Below, in pieces: positions 44,618 to 54,364 of a stretch of DNA of 64,000 nt. The position numbers and the translations under genes are program-made. The stretch comes from Planctomycetaceae bacterium (lineage in GTDB: Bacteria > Planctomycetota > Planctomycetia > Pirellulales > Pirellulaceae): the NCBI GenBank assembly GCA_024642205.1, contig JAHEBQ010000022.1, positions 1 through 64,000 of the forward strand, written 5' to 3'. The notes beneath the pieces were generated by a model, which searched no databases, was not told the origin of the DNA, and saw only the letters and a program-made list of their open reading frames with translations. Each line of letters begins with the position of its first letter. Position 1 is the first letter of the stretch.

Positions 44618-46108
44618 TCAATCAGTCTTTTTGTCGTTCGCGGCATCCGAGGGTTGGCGTTCCGGGAATCGACGGATCCCGGTCTCGATCTGCAGCGTCT
44701 TTGGTTTGGCGCGAACGCCCATCTTATTCAACAGTTTCTGCAAGTCGAGTTTGTCAACTGTATTTTTTTCGGCAGTTTCCGTCATTTCGCGCATTGCCGA
44801 CTGGATCGCGGACGAGTTGCGTATGACCCCGGCTTTTGCATCCTCAACCAGAGAGGGTGGCTCGCCAATCACGATGTATCGAACGGTGTAATCAATCTTT
44901 CCGATGATATTTCCTTCATCATCATGTGTGGCAACTACCTTGCCACCATTTCGCTCGATGATTTGAATCAGTTTGTCGCGATCATCAAAACGATCACCGT
45001 CCAAATCAAATGTTCCGACGACAGCGAACGGCACAGCGATCCCTGGATCCCAAGTGGCCGTGAGGATGTGATCACCCTCCAGAATTGGGTTGGTTGGATC
45101 CTCCTCGGTGATCCGGGCTTCCGCACGGTAAGGGTAAATCCGGGTGACTTCGATTTTCGCTTTCTGCTGTCCTTTGGCGAAGTCGAGCACATCCTGGTCG
45201 AAGATTGAAAACGTCTCGTTGGCTGGCAATCCGTCCTCACTGCCAATATTGATAAAGACGGATTTTAACCGGGAGGCAACTTTTACGATTTGACCATCGG
45301 GACGATCGAAGACTTCCCGTTCATAGAGGTTGATTTTTGTTTTTAAACCCTCGTTGGCGGCTTCAACACTGGCGATCTTGGTCTGGATCTCCCGCATGGC
45401 ATCGTTCGATTGGTCCTGAAAGTCCTTGTAGGCTTTGTTGACAGCTTCGTTACCGGCCACGGCTTCGTCGAGCTTGGATTTAAGTTCACTCTCTTTTTCA
45501 AGTGACCGCTTTTTTTCCGCAGCCAACTGGTCATTGAGGTCGTTCAGAGTTTTTTGATTAATGGCAAGCTGATTTCTCGCCTGTTCGATTTTTGATTCCG
45601 CTTCTGCCTCCGCCAGTTTGGTCTGGTTCGCGGCAATTTTGTTATCGTTGACCTGTTTGGCAACCTTCGCGGTCAGGCTTTTGATTCTTGATCGCCAGGT
45701 CTGCTCCTGGACCGGCGCGCCTTCCTCGGCGGTATTAAATCCGAGCATGTCCTTTTTATAGGCGTCATAGATTTCCACAACGCGATCGTGAATGTCTCTC
45801 ACCTGTCTTTGTTCAACATCGTCGAGGTTTCTGTTGGCGCCAAGTCCATTGAGTGTTTGCAGGTCTGTTTCGACTTCTGCCACACTCGGACCAAAATCGC
45901 CGACCAGCGCCTCCAGAATCCGAGCTTTCGATTGATAGGCATCACTGAGAGTTTTCGACAACTCAAGTTTGTGGTCAGCCTTCATCCTGAGATCCGAATT
46001 CTCGCCCGCTTTCGACCACCCAAGAAAAGCAGCAAGCGCCAAAACAAGTGTCAACAACACCAAGATGATGACGGCAATCAAGTATCCTTGATTTTCCCTG
46101 GCAGCCAT
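44618..46108 (-). CDS. Membrane-anchored coiled-coil protein with BRCT-like C-terminal domain
   Basis: A 496-residue protein with one N-terminal membrane helix (YLIAVIILVLLTLVLALAAFL) and almost no cytoplasmic stub. About residues 40-240 form a long charged coiled coil (EAEAESKIEQARNQLAINQK, NDLNDQLAAEKKRS). A beta-rich segment follows (PDGQIVKVASRLKSVFINIG, DGLPANETFSIFD). The segment VVGTFDLDGDRFDDRDKLIQ, then IIERNGGKVV and RYIVIGEPP, matches the strand-helix-strand pattern of a BRCT domain; the conserved GG is present. BRCT domains normally act inside the cytoplasm, so orientation matters and is unknown. Its role is unknown. Confidence 0.78.
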   Translation of the reverse strand: MAARENQGYLIAVIILVLLTLVLALAAFLGWSKAGENSDLRMKADHKLELSKTLSDAYQSKARILEALVGDFGPSVAEVETDLQTLNGLGANRNLDDVEQRQVRDIHDRVVEIYDAYKKDMLGFNTAEEGAPVQEQTWRSRIKSLTAKVAKQVNDNKIAANQTKLAEAEAESKIEQARNQLAINQKTLNDLNDQLAAEKKRSLEKESELKSKLDEAVAGNEAVNKAYKDFQDQSNDAMREIQTKIASVEAANEGLKTKINLYEREVFDRPDGQIVKVASRLKSVFINIGSEDGLPANETFSIFDQDVLDFAKGQQKAKIEVTRIYPYRAEARITEEDPTNPILEGDHILTATWDPGIAVPFAVVGTFDLDGDRFDDRDKLIQIIERNGGKVVATHDDEGNIIGKIDYTVRYIVIGEPPSLVEDAKAGVIRNSSAIQSAMREMTETAEKNTVDKLDLQKLLNKMGVRAKPKTLQIETGIRRFPERQPSDAANDKKTD

Positions 46109-46633
46109 TCTCGTTCTCCTACACGCCGTCGACGCAGTACGTCGTGCGGCAAAAATGTTTCGTTAATACAACTTCAATTCTACAACTTCAAATTCTACAA
46201 CTTCAAATTCTACAACTTCGAAATCGATCGCGTGTGGATCGCAACGTTACGGCAATTGGTTAGCGTCGTGCCGGACGACTACATTATCCACGGCATCAAT
46301 TCATTCATCGGAATCGAGTCACTCAGATCATGATTCAGGATCAAGCAGACGCTACAACAGTCATCACGTCAGGCTGACTCAGACACCCAATTCGAACCCG
46401 ACAACGAACCCAAACCCCCCAGACTATCATCCAATCTTAGATGGGGCCAAAAATAGTGTCAAATTCTAAGGATTAAGACTTTTGAATTGATCGCCGCCAC
46501 GTCCATCTATGCCGATGGTAAGCTTTGGTGCGATATTTATCGGGTCAATTTGATTCGACGGTTCTGCCGCCGCGGCTTCCACCATTCCAGTCAATTTGTG
46601 GGGAACCGCCCAGGTCGTCTCAAGCGACCCTTT
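46109..46633. other. 525-bp intergenic region with tandem repeat
   Basis: This separates the start of the coiled-coil gene and the end of the 46634 TIM-barrel gene (both minus). Its left part holds the TACAACTTC repeat described separately. Apart from that I see only weak, random frames and no terminator hairpin with a T-tract. Confidence 0.5.
46168..46226. repeat. Four tandem copies of a 14/15-bp AT-rich unit
   Basis: TACAACTTCAATTC, TACAACTTCAAATTC twice, and TACAACTTCGAAATC stand head to tail. The array lies 60 nt upstream of the start of the membrane coiled-coil gene, on the promoter side, so it may affect its expression or be a simple slippage product. Confidence 0.85.
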
Positions 46634-47644
46634 TCAAAGGATTCCGCGAGTTTTCAGGTTATTCAGTCGCCGGCTTACGTCCACCAATCCATCCAGGACA
46701 GTTTCGTCATACGACCGCCCGTCCGTGGTGTCGACCCCATGCCCCGGATCGAGCGCCCGCAGCGCTTCCAAGGCCGGATCCTCGTGGTGAAACAACTCAA
46801 CGAACACCATCTCCAACGATCCCGTTTTCGCACATGCTGCCAACAGTGCCCCAATCCATCCGTCATCCGTAGAAAGGCACCCACGCGTCGTTTTGGCCGA
46901 GGCGTGAAAAATACCCAACTCGCCGGCAGCCGCAATTTGCTCAATCAATTTCTCATTCTCCGGAATCGTCAGAACGGAATCACCGCAGTGGGCCGCGTCA
47001 ATCATGACCTTGAAAAATGGCTGGCCAAGTTCCTCGTTGGCGCGGCGAACAAACGTCCAGATTTTCCCGACGTCGGTAAACGTCTGAAATTCACCGCCCC
47101 GTAGAAACTCGATGTGCCAGGCACTGACGCCACTTCCCGAAATACCAAACTCTCGCGTGGCGCGCGTATGGACCTTGACATTCTGCGCGACTGCCGCGTC
47201 AAACTCTGCCCCCAGCTTCGGGGTGGCGCCCGACTGCATCCAGGCTTCCACTGACGTCGATGCCACTTGCTCGATGCCGTGTTTTTTTGCAGCCTTCAAG
47301 CCACCGACCAACATCTCGACGACCTTGTCTTCGTCTGCCGGTTCCATGGGGTCTGCCCCGCCGACCATCAAGATGAACTGGACCTCCACATTCAACTGCT
47401 GGCATTGCTTGACCAACTCGGCAACATCCGAATCGTCAAGTCCAGGGAAGTAGGGGATTTGCACGCAGCTGATTTTTACTCTCGAACGCTCGGTCAGGTT
47501 TTTCAGGTTGGCGACAACGATGAGGTTCCCGTTTTCATCTCGCGGTATTTTTCCATTTTCATCCGGAACCAGGCCACCCACGAACTTGAGGTGGGTCGGA
47601 ACAATACCGAGACGGACATTCGATTTCAACTGGATTGGATTCAT
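46634..47644 (-). CDS. Xylose-isomerase-like TIM-barrel protein
   Basis: A 336-residue cytoplasmic protein; ATG 47644 is preferred and 47659 is an alternative start in the same frame. Strands of a TIM barrel of the AP-endonuclease-2 group run in order: RLGIVPTHLKFVGGL, VKISCVQIPYFPG, VQFILMVGGADPM, GIEQVASTSVEAWM, VKVHTRATREFGISG, FKVMIDAAHCGDS, LGIFHASAKTTRG, LEMVFVELFHHEDP. The conserved Glu, Asp, His and Glu positions suit a metal site. It is not a close relative of the protein at 25980. The substrate is unknown, perhaps a sugar or polyol. Confidence 0.82.
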   Translation of the reverse strand: MNPIQLKSNVRLGIVPTHLKFVGGLVPDENGKIPRDENGNLIVVANLKNLTERSRVKISCVQIPYFPGLDDSDVAELVKQCQQLNVEVQFILMVGGADPMEPADEDKVVEMLVGGLKAAKKHGIEQVASTSVEAWMQSGATPKLGAEFDAAVAQNVKVHTRATREFGISGSGVSAWHIEFLRGGEFQTFTDVGKIWTFVRRANEELGQPFFKVMIDAAHCGDSVLTIPENEKLIEQIAAAGELGIFHASAKTTRGCLSTDDGWIGALLAACAKTGSLEMVFVELFHHEDPALEALRALDPGHGVDTTDGRSYDETVLDGLVDVSRRLNNLKTRGIL

Positions 47645-48313
47645 GGTTTGACCAAACAATAGTTTTTTGAAGATTCAGTTTGCAAGCATACTCGCGCCGG
47701 TTCGCAGATGCACTGAGAGCATCCACGGGATGTCGCCTTCCGCTTGCTGCCGACGTCGGGCTGATTTTTACCGAAAAACATTCGCTTGCCCACCACGCTG
47801 ATCACTGACCTCATTCGGTTCCTTCAAGTGTCAATTTCAAAATAGGGCAAAATCACACGGAAGTTCTCCCGGAATGATTGAGATTGCTGAACAAAAGGAA
47901 AAAACAATCCTAGAATCCTCGGCTGGCAACGGTTATTTTATAAATGTCTTGAGACGACGACGCCCGAAGGGGCAAACTACAAATCCTCAGCAAAATTGGT
48001 TATTGAGACCAGGAACAGGTTTTGATTCACCGCCGGTCATGCAATCGCATTGACCCAAAAACTTATTTGACATCGATCCGAGATAAACCAGCAAAGATGA
48101 CTTGAGAACTGCGCTTGTTCCAATCAATTTGGAAGGACAGCGCGGAGAGAGAGGATGATTGACCCCGTTCAATCACGTTTCGTGATCGCCGGTTCGCCTA
48201 CCTGAAACAACGAACGGCAGATTGGAATTGTTTTTGTTCGAGTCACCGCGGAACTTTTAATAATTCGTCTTTTTTGCGTTAGTGGAAAAGTGCCATCCGT
48301 GGAAGAAAACACC
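47645..48313. other. 669-bp intergenic region between divergent genes
   Basis: It must hold promoters for the TIM-barrel gene (minus) and coaE (plus). A TTGACA hexamer at 48067-48072 lacks a partner at 17 nt spacing. The frames present are short and random. No RNA gene, repeat or terminator is evident. Confidence 0.5.
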
Positions 48314-48955
48314 ATGCTTATCATCGGATTGGCGGGTGGAGTTGCCAGCGGGAAAAGCCTGGTTGCCAGTTGCTTTGAACATTTTGGAGCAACGGTTATC
48401 GATGCGGATCGTATTGGACATGAAGTGCTAAGAGAACCGGCTGTGATTGCTGCGATTGTCTCGCAGTGGGGACAGACGGTTATGAAGAACGGCGAGGTAG
48501 ATCGAAGTGCTTTGGCGCGAGTGGTTTTTGGTTCGACGCCAGACAACGCCAACCAACTTGAACTGCTTGAGCAGATGACACACCCCGGGATTGGCCAGAG
48601 GATTCGCGAGCAAATTGCCCAACTCGAATCCGACGCAACGGCGGTCGTTTTGGATGCTCCCGTGATGTTCAAGGCTGGCTGGGACCAGATATGCGACAAA
48701 ATCGTTTTTGTAGAATCAAGCACTTTGCTCCGACAACAACGGGCCAGCCAACGAGGTTGGGATATTGACGAACTCGCCGCGCGAGAGGCCTGGCAAACGC
48801 CGCTTGCAGAAAAACGATCCAGATCAACCGACGTCATCGACAATTCCGGATCAAAAGAGGAGACCTATATTCAGGCTCGCGATTTGTGGCGATCCTGGAA
48901 ACTGCCCCTTCCCAGAAAACTTGACTCGCCTATCACACTTTTTCCAAATACCTAA
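48314..48955 (+). CDS. coaE: Dephospho-CoA kinase
   Basis: A 213-residue P-loop kinase that phosphorylates the 3' hydroxyl of dephospho-CoA, the last step of coenzyme A synthesis. The P-loop is GLAGGVASGKSLVA, ATVIDADRIGHEVL is the dephospho-CoA-binding motif with its conserved Asp, and VVLDAPVMFKAGWD follows. ATG 48314 is preferred over a start at 48290 because it gives the standard N-terminus. rho follows after 66 nt on the same strand, a pairing often seen in planctomycetes and other bacteria, and the two are probably co-transcribed. Confidence 0.93.
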   Translation: MLIIGLAGGVASGKSLVASCFEHFGATVIDADRIGHEVLREPAVIAAIVSQWGQTVMKNGEVDRSALARVVFGSTPDNANQLELLEQMTHPGIGQRIREQIAQLESDATAVVLDAPVMFKAGWDQICDKIVFVESSTLLRQQRASQRGWDIDELAAREAWQTPLAEKRSRSTDVIDNSGSKEETYIQARDLWRSWKLPLPRKLDSPITLFPNT

Positions 48956-49021
48956 CACACCACCAATGGTCAGAGCCGGTACTCCTCCAATTCGCTTCTG
49001 ACAACGGGAGATCAAATCATC

Positions 49022-50521
49022 ATGGCCGATACCCGAAAACCCAATCCGCGCGGCCACCAGCGGCGCGCCATCGGAGCGAACCGAAGTTCCTACGGTCGAC
49101 GTCCCCATTACGAACTGGACGCCAAGGTTTCGGAAAAGCTCAGGGAAATCGAATCCGACGGCGAACCCATGTCCATCGCCGAGACGATTTCGCGCGAAGA
49201 AATCCAGTCACTGAGCAGCGTCGACCGGCAAACCATCCGGGACGAGGATGTCATCAATGTGACGGAATTGCAGCGAATGACGACTGCGAAACTGGCAAAG
49301 CAGGCAGCCGCGGAAGGCGTTCCGGACATCGACGGGCTCGGCAAGCGGGACTTGATCTTTCGCATTCTTAAAGAGCGGGTGAAATCGCGCGGCATCATGT
49401 GCGGCCATGGCACATTGCAGATTCTTCCTGACGGGTTTGGATTTTTGCGGAGCCCGGAATATCACTACCTGAACTGCCCTGACGACATTTACGTTTCACC
49501 CAGTCAGATTCGCAAATTCAATCTGCGCAATGGCGCCGTCGTCAAGGGCCAGATTCGCCCACCCAAAGAGAACGAGCGATATTTCGCGCTGCTGAAAATC
49601 GAAACCGTCAACGGGCTCGACCCAATCGAAAGTGCGCGCCGAACAAATTTCGACGAACTCACTCCGCTTCATCCGGATACGCGAATCGTCATGGAACATG
49701 ACGCCAAGGACATGTCGACTCGCGTGGTCGACATGTTCGCTCCGATCGGGTTTGGCCAGCGAGGTTTGATCGTCAGTCCGCCTCGAGCGGGAAAGACGAT
49801 CCTGATGCAGCGCATGGCACAGGCGACGCTCATCAATTATCCCGAAGCCTACGTGATCATGTTGTTGATCGATGAGCGTCCCGAAGAAGTCACCGATATG
49901 GAACGTGAAGTCAAAGGAGACCGCTGCGAGGTCATCAGCTCGACGTTTGATGAACCGGCGTCGCGACACATTCAAGTCACTGAAATGGTCCTGGAAAAAG
50001 CCAAACGCCTCGTCGAAAGCGGTGTCGATGTTGTTATCTTTCTGGATTCCATCACCCGTCTGGGTCGAGCCTGGAATTCCGAATGTCCGCAATCCGGCAA
50101 GACGCTGTCGGGTGGATTGGATGCCAATGCAATGCAGAAACCCAAGGCTTTTTTCGGATCAGCTCGCAAGATCGAAGAAGGAGGTTCACTGACAATCATC
50201 GCGACCGCCCTGGTCGATACCGGAAGCAGAATGGACGAGGTGATTTTTGAAGAATTCAAGGGAACCGGAAACCTCGAAATCGTGCTTGATCGTTTGCTCG
50301 TCGATCGACGAATTTGGCCAGCGATCGACATCAACGCCAGTGGTACGCGACGCGAAGAAAAACTGTTTGACGAAGACGAATTCGAGCGAATCTGCAGAGT
50401 CCGCCGAGTGCTCAGCGAAATGAATCCACCCGATGCCATGGACCTGCTGACCACTCGACTGAAGAAAACCAAAACCAACGCCGAGTTCCTGATGAGCATC
50501 AAACCCGGCGGTGGATTTTGA
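49022..50521 (+). CDS. rho: Transcription termination factor Rho
   Basis: A 499-residue hexameric RNA helicase that ends transcription at C-rich unstructured RNA. The N-terminal 70 residues are a basic, disordered extension beyond the usual start. The Rho N-terminal domain is [19 protein letters not shown], and the RNA-binding cold-shock-like domain begins [20 protein letters not shown]. The Walker A is [13 protein letters not shown], Walker B is [15 protein letters not shown], and the Q-loop and R-loop regions ([40 protein letters not shown]) are intact. GGGAG precedes the ATG. It lies just after coaE. Confidence 0.96.
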   Translation: MADTRKPNPRGHQRRAIGANRSSYGRRPHYELDAKVSEKLREIESDGEPMSIAETISREEIQSLSSVDRQTIRDEDVINVTELQRMTTAKLAKQAAAEGVPDIDGLGKRDLIFRILKERVKSRGIMCGHGTLQILPDGFGFLRSPEYHYLNCPDDIYVSPSQIRKFNLRNGAVVKGQIRPPKENERYFALLKIETVNGLDPIESARRTNFDELTPLHPDTRIVMEHDAKDMSTRVVDMFAPIGFGQRGLIVSPPRAGKTILMQRMAQATLINYPEAYVIMLLIDERPEEVTDMEREVKGDRCEVISSTFDEPASRHIQVTEMVLEKAKRLVESGVDVVIFLDSITRLGRAWNSECPQSGKTLSGGLDANAMQKPKAFFGSARKIEEGGSLTIIATALVDTGSRMDEVIFEEFKGTGNLEIVLDRLLVDRRIWPAIDINASGTRREEKLFDEDEFERICRVRRVLSEMNPPDAMDLLTTRLKKTKTNAEFLMSIKPGGGF

Positions 50522-50713
50522 GGTAGTCCATCACTCGGCGTTCGGCCACCTGGACAGGCGTCACCCTGAAAACTGGAACTACGACGCTGGAGAATTCGAC
50601 CCGGCCCTGGTTTCAACGGCGATCAGCGGTCTTTCCATTACCCCGGTTGGCGCGAACCATAATCTGGTAAGATTGGAATTCGTTTTGCTCATTTCAATTG
50701 GTTGAGGTAGGTT

Positions 50714-51193
50714 TTGTTCCAGGAACGAAAAGGCACCACGGGTTCGGTTTCGGAAAACCGGTTTGTGATCGTCGTATCCAAATATCATGCCAGTATCACC
50801 AGCAAGATGCTGGATGGTGCCATCCAGACGTTGACTCGTAATCTTGTGCCTGCCAGCCAAATAGAAGTGCTCTGGGTTCCGGGAGCCTGGGAAATTCCGG
50901 GAGCCGTTCAAAGGGCACTGGAAACAGGGACGTTTGACGCAGTTTTGACATTGGGATGCGTGATTCGCGGGGAAACGACACATGACCAGCATATCAACAC
51001 AACCGTCAGCAACGGACTCGGACGGTTGAGCCTGGACTACAAGATTCCGGTGGCATTCGGCGTTTTGACTTGCAACACCATGGAACAGGCAATTCAGCGC
51101 TCCGGTGGTGACGTCGGTAACAAAGGAAACGAAACGGCGGAAGCAGCAATTCACATGCTGCTCCTGTTCAAAGAAATCGGACAGGCGAGTTGA
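50714..51193 (+). CDS. ribH: 6,7-dimethyl-8-ribityllumazine synthase
   Basis: A 159-residue riboflavin-synthesis enzyme that condenses 5-amino-6-ribitylamino-uracil with dihydroxybutanone phosphate. The proposed start is TTG at 50714, with GAGG six bases ahead; no ATG lies at a plausible position. WVPGAWEIPGAVQ is the substrate-binding region, and GCVIRGETTHDQHI holds the catalytic His and Arg. The next gene, nusB, is 148 nt downstream; ribH-nusB is a common bacterial pair, and ftsY completes the likely operon. ribF lies about 9 kb away. Confidence 0.94.
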   Translation: MFQERKGTTGSVSENRFVIVVSKYHASITSKMLDGAIQTLTRNLVPASQIEVLWVPGAWEIPGAVQRALETGTFDAVLTLGCVIRGETTHDQHINTTVSNGLGRLSLDYKIPVAFGVLTCNTMEQAIQRSGGDVGNKGNETAEAAIHMLLLFKEIGQAS

Positions 51194-51341
51194 TATTGCT
51201 GATCCCTGGTCCGTGCGTTGAGTTCCAGGCGGTCGATCACCCAAGGGTCAGCGTCGACCACCGATTCTCTGAATCGGTCGCTTCATCTAAGATAATCGCT
51301 GATTGATTCGCCAGCCCGAATTCTGCTTTCTGAAATCCTCC

Positions 51342-51779
51342 ATGTCCCGACGCAGCCGTGCCCGCGAGATCGTATTACAGGTTCTCTATCAGGATGATCT
51401 GAACGCGGATCAACCCGAGGATATTCGTTTGCGGTTTGTCAATGCGCGCCTGAACCAGGACAAAGAACTGGTTGAATTTGCGGAAAAACTGCTGGCGGGA
51501 GTCCGGCGTCACCGAGAGGCTGTGGATCGGCATTTGGGCGAAATCGCCAGGAACTGGAAATTATCGCGAATGGCAGCGACCGATCGAAATGTCCTGCGGT
51601 TAGGGGCATATGAAATTTTGTTTACCGAGACCCCGGACCGTGTCGCGATCAATGAGGCGATTGAGTTAGCCAAAAGATATGGCACCAACAATTCGTCCCA
51701 ATTCGTAAATGGCGTGCTCGATCGTTTGATGAATAATAAAACTTCCGATCGTTCTGGAGATATTCTGGAAGAACCATAG
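51342..51779 (+). CDS. nusB: Transcription antitermination factor NusB
   Basis: A 145-residue all-helical protein that binds boxA RNA with NusE (S10) and allows read-through in ribosomal RNA operons. SRRSRAREIVLQVLYQDDL at the N-terminus is the typical Arg-rich first helix, and ATDRNVLRLGAYEILF and VAINEAIELAKRYG are the conserved C-terminal core. ATG 51342 is chosen because the upstream in-frame start adds residues that NusB proteins lack. It lies between ribH and ftsY on the same strand. Confidence 0.94.
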   Translation: MSRRSRAREIVLQVLYQDDLNADQPEDIRLRFVNARLNQDKELVEFAEKLLAGVRRHREAVDRHLGEIARNWKLSRMAATDRNVLRLGAYEILFTETPDRVAINEAIELAKRYGTNNSSQFVNGVLDRLMNNKTSDRSGDILEEP

Positions 51780-51793
51780 AATGGGGACTCGCG

Positions 51794-52999
51794 ATGGGAG
51801 ACTCCCATCCATCGACTGGACCTGACCCAAAAAAGTTGAGTTTTATGGCACGTTGGAAACCTTTTGGAAAAAAAGAGAGTTTACCTCCTGAATCGGACAC
51901 TCCCGGTCAAGCAGACCTTCCGGCCGAACGGGTTGATCCGGCACCCGGATCCCCTGCCCCGGTAACCGGAACACGCGCCCCAGAATCTCAGGCAACTCAA
52001 TCCGGTTCCACTCCAACCAGAACCGCTCAGTCCACTTCTGCGCGGTCAGCAGCACCTGGAATCGAATCCGGGAAATCGCCAGGCTTATTCGGCCGTTTCA
52101 AGTCCGCACTGAAAAAAACGGTCGAGGTGTTGAACACCGATATCCGCGACCTGGTCAAGGAAGGGCGCTTGGTCGATGACCAGTTTCTGGACGAGTTGTT
52201 TGCCGACTTGGTCAAGACAGACATGGGTGTCGGACCCGCCGGCAAAATCCGCGACGGCATTCAATCGGAATTCCGTGGCCGAAAGCTCTTCATGAATGAT
52301 TTGGTCCATTCCGCTAAATCCACGATTACCAAAATCATGCGTCAGGATCTTGCCGACGTTCAAATGGCGACCTCCGGCCCTACGGTCATCATGGTGGTTG
52401 GCGTCAACGGAGCCGGGAAAACAACCTCGATCGCGAAACTGGCCTATCGTTTCAACGAACAGGGTAAATCCGTCGTACTCGGTGCGGGGGATACTTTCCG
52501 GGCCGCTGCGGTGGAGCAGTTGACGATCTGGGCTGGCCGGATGGGTGCGGAAATCGTTACCGGGCGACAAGGCAGTGATCCTGCGAGTGTTGCCTACAAA
52601 GCGGTCGAGGCGGCCAAAAACAAGTCGGCAGACGTTTGCATCGTCGATACGGCAGGTCGCTTACAAACGCAAAGCAACCTGATGGAGGAGTTGGCGAGGA
52701 TTCGACGAGTGATCGGAAAAGTCATCCCCGATGCGCCGCACGAAGTCCTGCTGGTGCTCGATGCCACCGCCGGTCAGAATGCAATCAGCCAGGCACGCGG
52801 TTTTTCCGATGCCGCAGGTTGTACAGGAATCATCCTGGCCAAACTCGACGGCACCGCCAAAGGGGGCGTGGCAATACCGATCCGAGAAGAGTTTGGCTTA
52901 CCCGTAAAATTCATCGGGCTGGGGGAAACGCCAGATGCCTTTGCGCCATTTGATGTCGATCAGTATGTCAATGCACTTTTTGATGTGTCGGACGGGTAA
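51794..52999 (+). CDS. ftsY: Signal recognition particle receptor FtsY
   Basis: A 401-residue SRP-receptor GTPase that docks ribosome-nascent-chain complexes at the inner membrane. The first 100 residues are a Pro/Ala/Glu-rich linker. The NG domain follows: GVNGAGKTTSIAKLAYRF is the P-loop, VLGAGDTFRAAAVEQL the switch region, VDTAGRLQT and IILAKLDGTAKGGVA the nucleotide-specificity motifs. ATG 51794 has GGGGA six bases ahead; ATG 51845 is an alternative start and would give the more usual short N-terminus. nusB lies 14 nt upstream, so the two are co-transcribed. Confidence 0.95.
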   Translation: MGDSHPSTGPDPKKLSFMARWKPFGKKESLPPESDTPGQADLPAERVDPAPGSPAPVTGTRAPESQATQSGSTPTRTAQSTSARSAAPGIESGKSPGLFGRFKSALKKTVEVLNTDIRDLVKEGRLVDDQFLDELFADLVKTDMGVGPAGKIRDGIQSEFRGRKLFMNDLVHSAKSTITKIMRQDLADVQMATSGPTVIMVVGVNGAGKTTSIAKLAYRFNEQGKSVVLGAGDTFRAAAVEQLTIWAGRMGAEIVTGRQGSDPASVAYKAVEAAKNKSADVCIVDTAGRLQTQSNLMEELARIRRVIGKVIPDAPHEVLLVLDATAGQNAISQARGFSDAAGCTGIILAKLDGTAKGGVAIPIREEFGLPVKFIGLGETPDAFAPFDVDQYVNALFDVSDG

Positions 53000-53045
53000 G
53001 GAAGACAGTCCGTCGATCCATTTCGCGCAGCGGATCGTTGCCATC

Positions 53046-53588
53046 CTAATAAGGAAATTCAGCCAGCATTTCCTGTTTGCTCAGGCCCGCTTTTCGCAAC
53101 TCGAAGGCCCTGACAACGGCGGGATTGAAGTAGACGATCAACCCGTAAATCCCCAGTCCAATCGCCGTCGGCGCGCAATACAGGGTCAGCAATGAACAGA
53201 GCCCGAGAATCAAGGTTGTAATACCAAAAGCGCGATATCGGTAGTCAAACCCAAAGTAAGCAGCCGCGAGGTGCAGCACACCCAAAACGCCCGCGCAGGC
53301 CGACTCCACACCAAACACAATTCGCATCATGGACATTTGCATTCCGATGATTTCCCTTGTTCTTGCATCGGTGTCATCGGGAATCCACGAATCGAATCGG
53401 CTAAACAAGAATGTGTATGCGATCATCGCCAATGCGAACATGATCAGTAATAATCCTTGAGCGATCATCAACGATGCGATCACAGGAACCTGTTTGAGAT
53501 AGCCCCGACCAAAATCATGGGGTCGACCCTGAGTTGGGTAGCCGCGTCCAGGCTGCCCGGAAGGAGATTGGAAAGGATTGTCGCTCAC
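53046..53588 (-). CDS. Four-helix integral membrane protein of unknown function
   Basis: A 180-residue protein with a Gly/Pro-rich, unstructured N-terminus (MSDNPFQSPSGQPGRGYPTQ) and four membrane helices, such as VIASLMIAQGLLLIMFALAM and GITTLILGLCSLLTLYCAPT. The C-terminus (AVVRAFELRKAGLSKQEMLA) is a charged helix. Such MSDNPFQSP openings recur in planctomycete membrane proteins. The function is unknown. It faces ftsY with 46 nt between the stops. Confidence 0.72.
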   Translation of the reverse strand: MSDNPFQSPSGQPGRGYPTQGRPHDFGRGYLKQVPVIASLMIAQGLLLIMFALAMIAYTFLFSRFDSWIPDDTDARTREIIGMQMSMMRIVFGVESACAGVLGVLHLAAAYFGFDYRYRAFGITTLILGLCSLLTLYCAPTAIGLGIYGLIVYFNPAVVRAFELRKAGLSKQEMLAEFPY

Positions 53589-54033
53589 CTAGGTTTTTTC
53601 CCTCTCGACTGTCGAGCAGATCACAGCACAGCGTCGTGTTGCGAGTTTGCTGGCAACCAGCCAAAAAAAGATTGCTTTGAAACAGGATAGCAGGCTTGAT
53701 ATCGGCAAGCCGGACGTCTGGCAATCGGGATTTTAATCTTGCACCGTGGCAAGTCATCCAAACGATTGTCGAAATGTGTTTGGGCCAACCTGTCGATAAC
53801 AACCGGCAACCAACGCCGGCTGATCTTCCCAGAACGGCAATAATCTTTGATACGCTTCGGTCATCCGTCAATCCGTCTCGCGGCCCAACCATCCGGTCCC
53901 GGCAGCAAATCGAGCTGACACAATTCCCAATGCCAGTCAGCGCACGAAAAAGTCCTGTTCGCTCATCTCAAACAGGACTCTTCGTAACCGTCGGAAGGTT
54001 GTTGTCACTTGAATCGGCATTTGGTTTGGATAT
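53589..54033. other. 445-bp intergenic region with pilin terminator
   Basis: It lies between the start of the four-helix membrane protein gene and the end of the Flp pilin gene, both minus. The right part carries the pilin terminator described at 53947-53979. The remaining 360 nt show no gene, repeat or RNA. Confidence 0.5.
53947..53979 (-). terminator. Rho-independent terminator of the Flp pilin gene
   Basis: On the minus strand AGTCCTGTT pairs with AACAGGACT around an 11-nt loop, then TTTT. It begins about 55 nt after the pilin stop codon. Confidence 0.82.
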
Positions 54034-54213
54034 TCACTGCTGGAGCGCGCCCTGGATTTCCTTGACGTTGGACCCGAATGCATTCCCCATTGTTTCACCA
54101 GCGGCAACAACCGAAGCAAGAAGCAAAGCTGCGATCATGGCCAGTAGCAGGGCGTATTCAACTGCCGTTGCGGCCGATTCGTTTTTGACGATGAAAGCTA
54201 TTCTTGGAAGCAT
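54034..54213 (-). CDS. Flp-family type IVb pilin
   Basis: A 59-residue pilin precursor. ATG 54213 follows AAGGGA. The charged leader (MLPRIAFIVKNES) ends in the class IVb prepilin pattern, then comes the hydrophobic helix AATAVEYALLLAMIAALLLA with the conserved Glu and Tyr that follow the cleavage site. Flp pilins assemble into thin adhesive pili of the Tad type. The usual assembly genes (prepilin peptidase, cpaC, cpaF, tadB/C) are not next to it, so this is an orphan copy in this window and must rely on a Tad locus elsewhere. Confidence 0.9.
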   Translation of the reverse strand: MLPRIAFIVKNESAATAVEYALLLAMIAALLLASVVAAGETMGNAFGSNVKEIQGALQQ

Positions 54214-54364
54214 TTGTTTCCCTTGCCGTTGTTGTCTGAAGGAGAGACCAATGCACAGGGCATGCCAATTGAAAAACACAGGAAACTGGCCCTGTTTGAC
54301 CGACCTGTTTCAGAAAAACCACAGGCTCGAACAACCCATGATGCCAAAGAACAACGATGGCCCC

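Noticed and set aside
48067..48100. TTGACA hexamer as a sigma-70 promoter of coaE
   Set aside because: No TATAAT-like hexamer at 16-18 nt spacing; the nearest AT-rich hexamer (GATAAA) is only 9 nt away.
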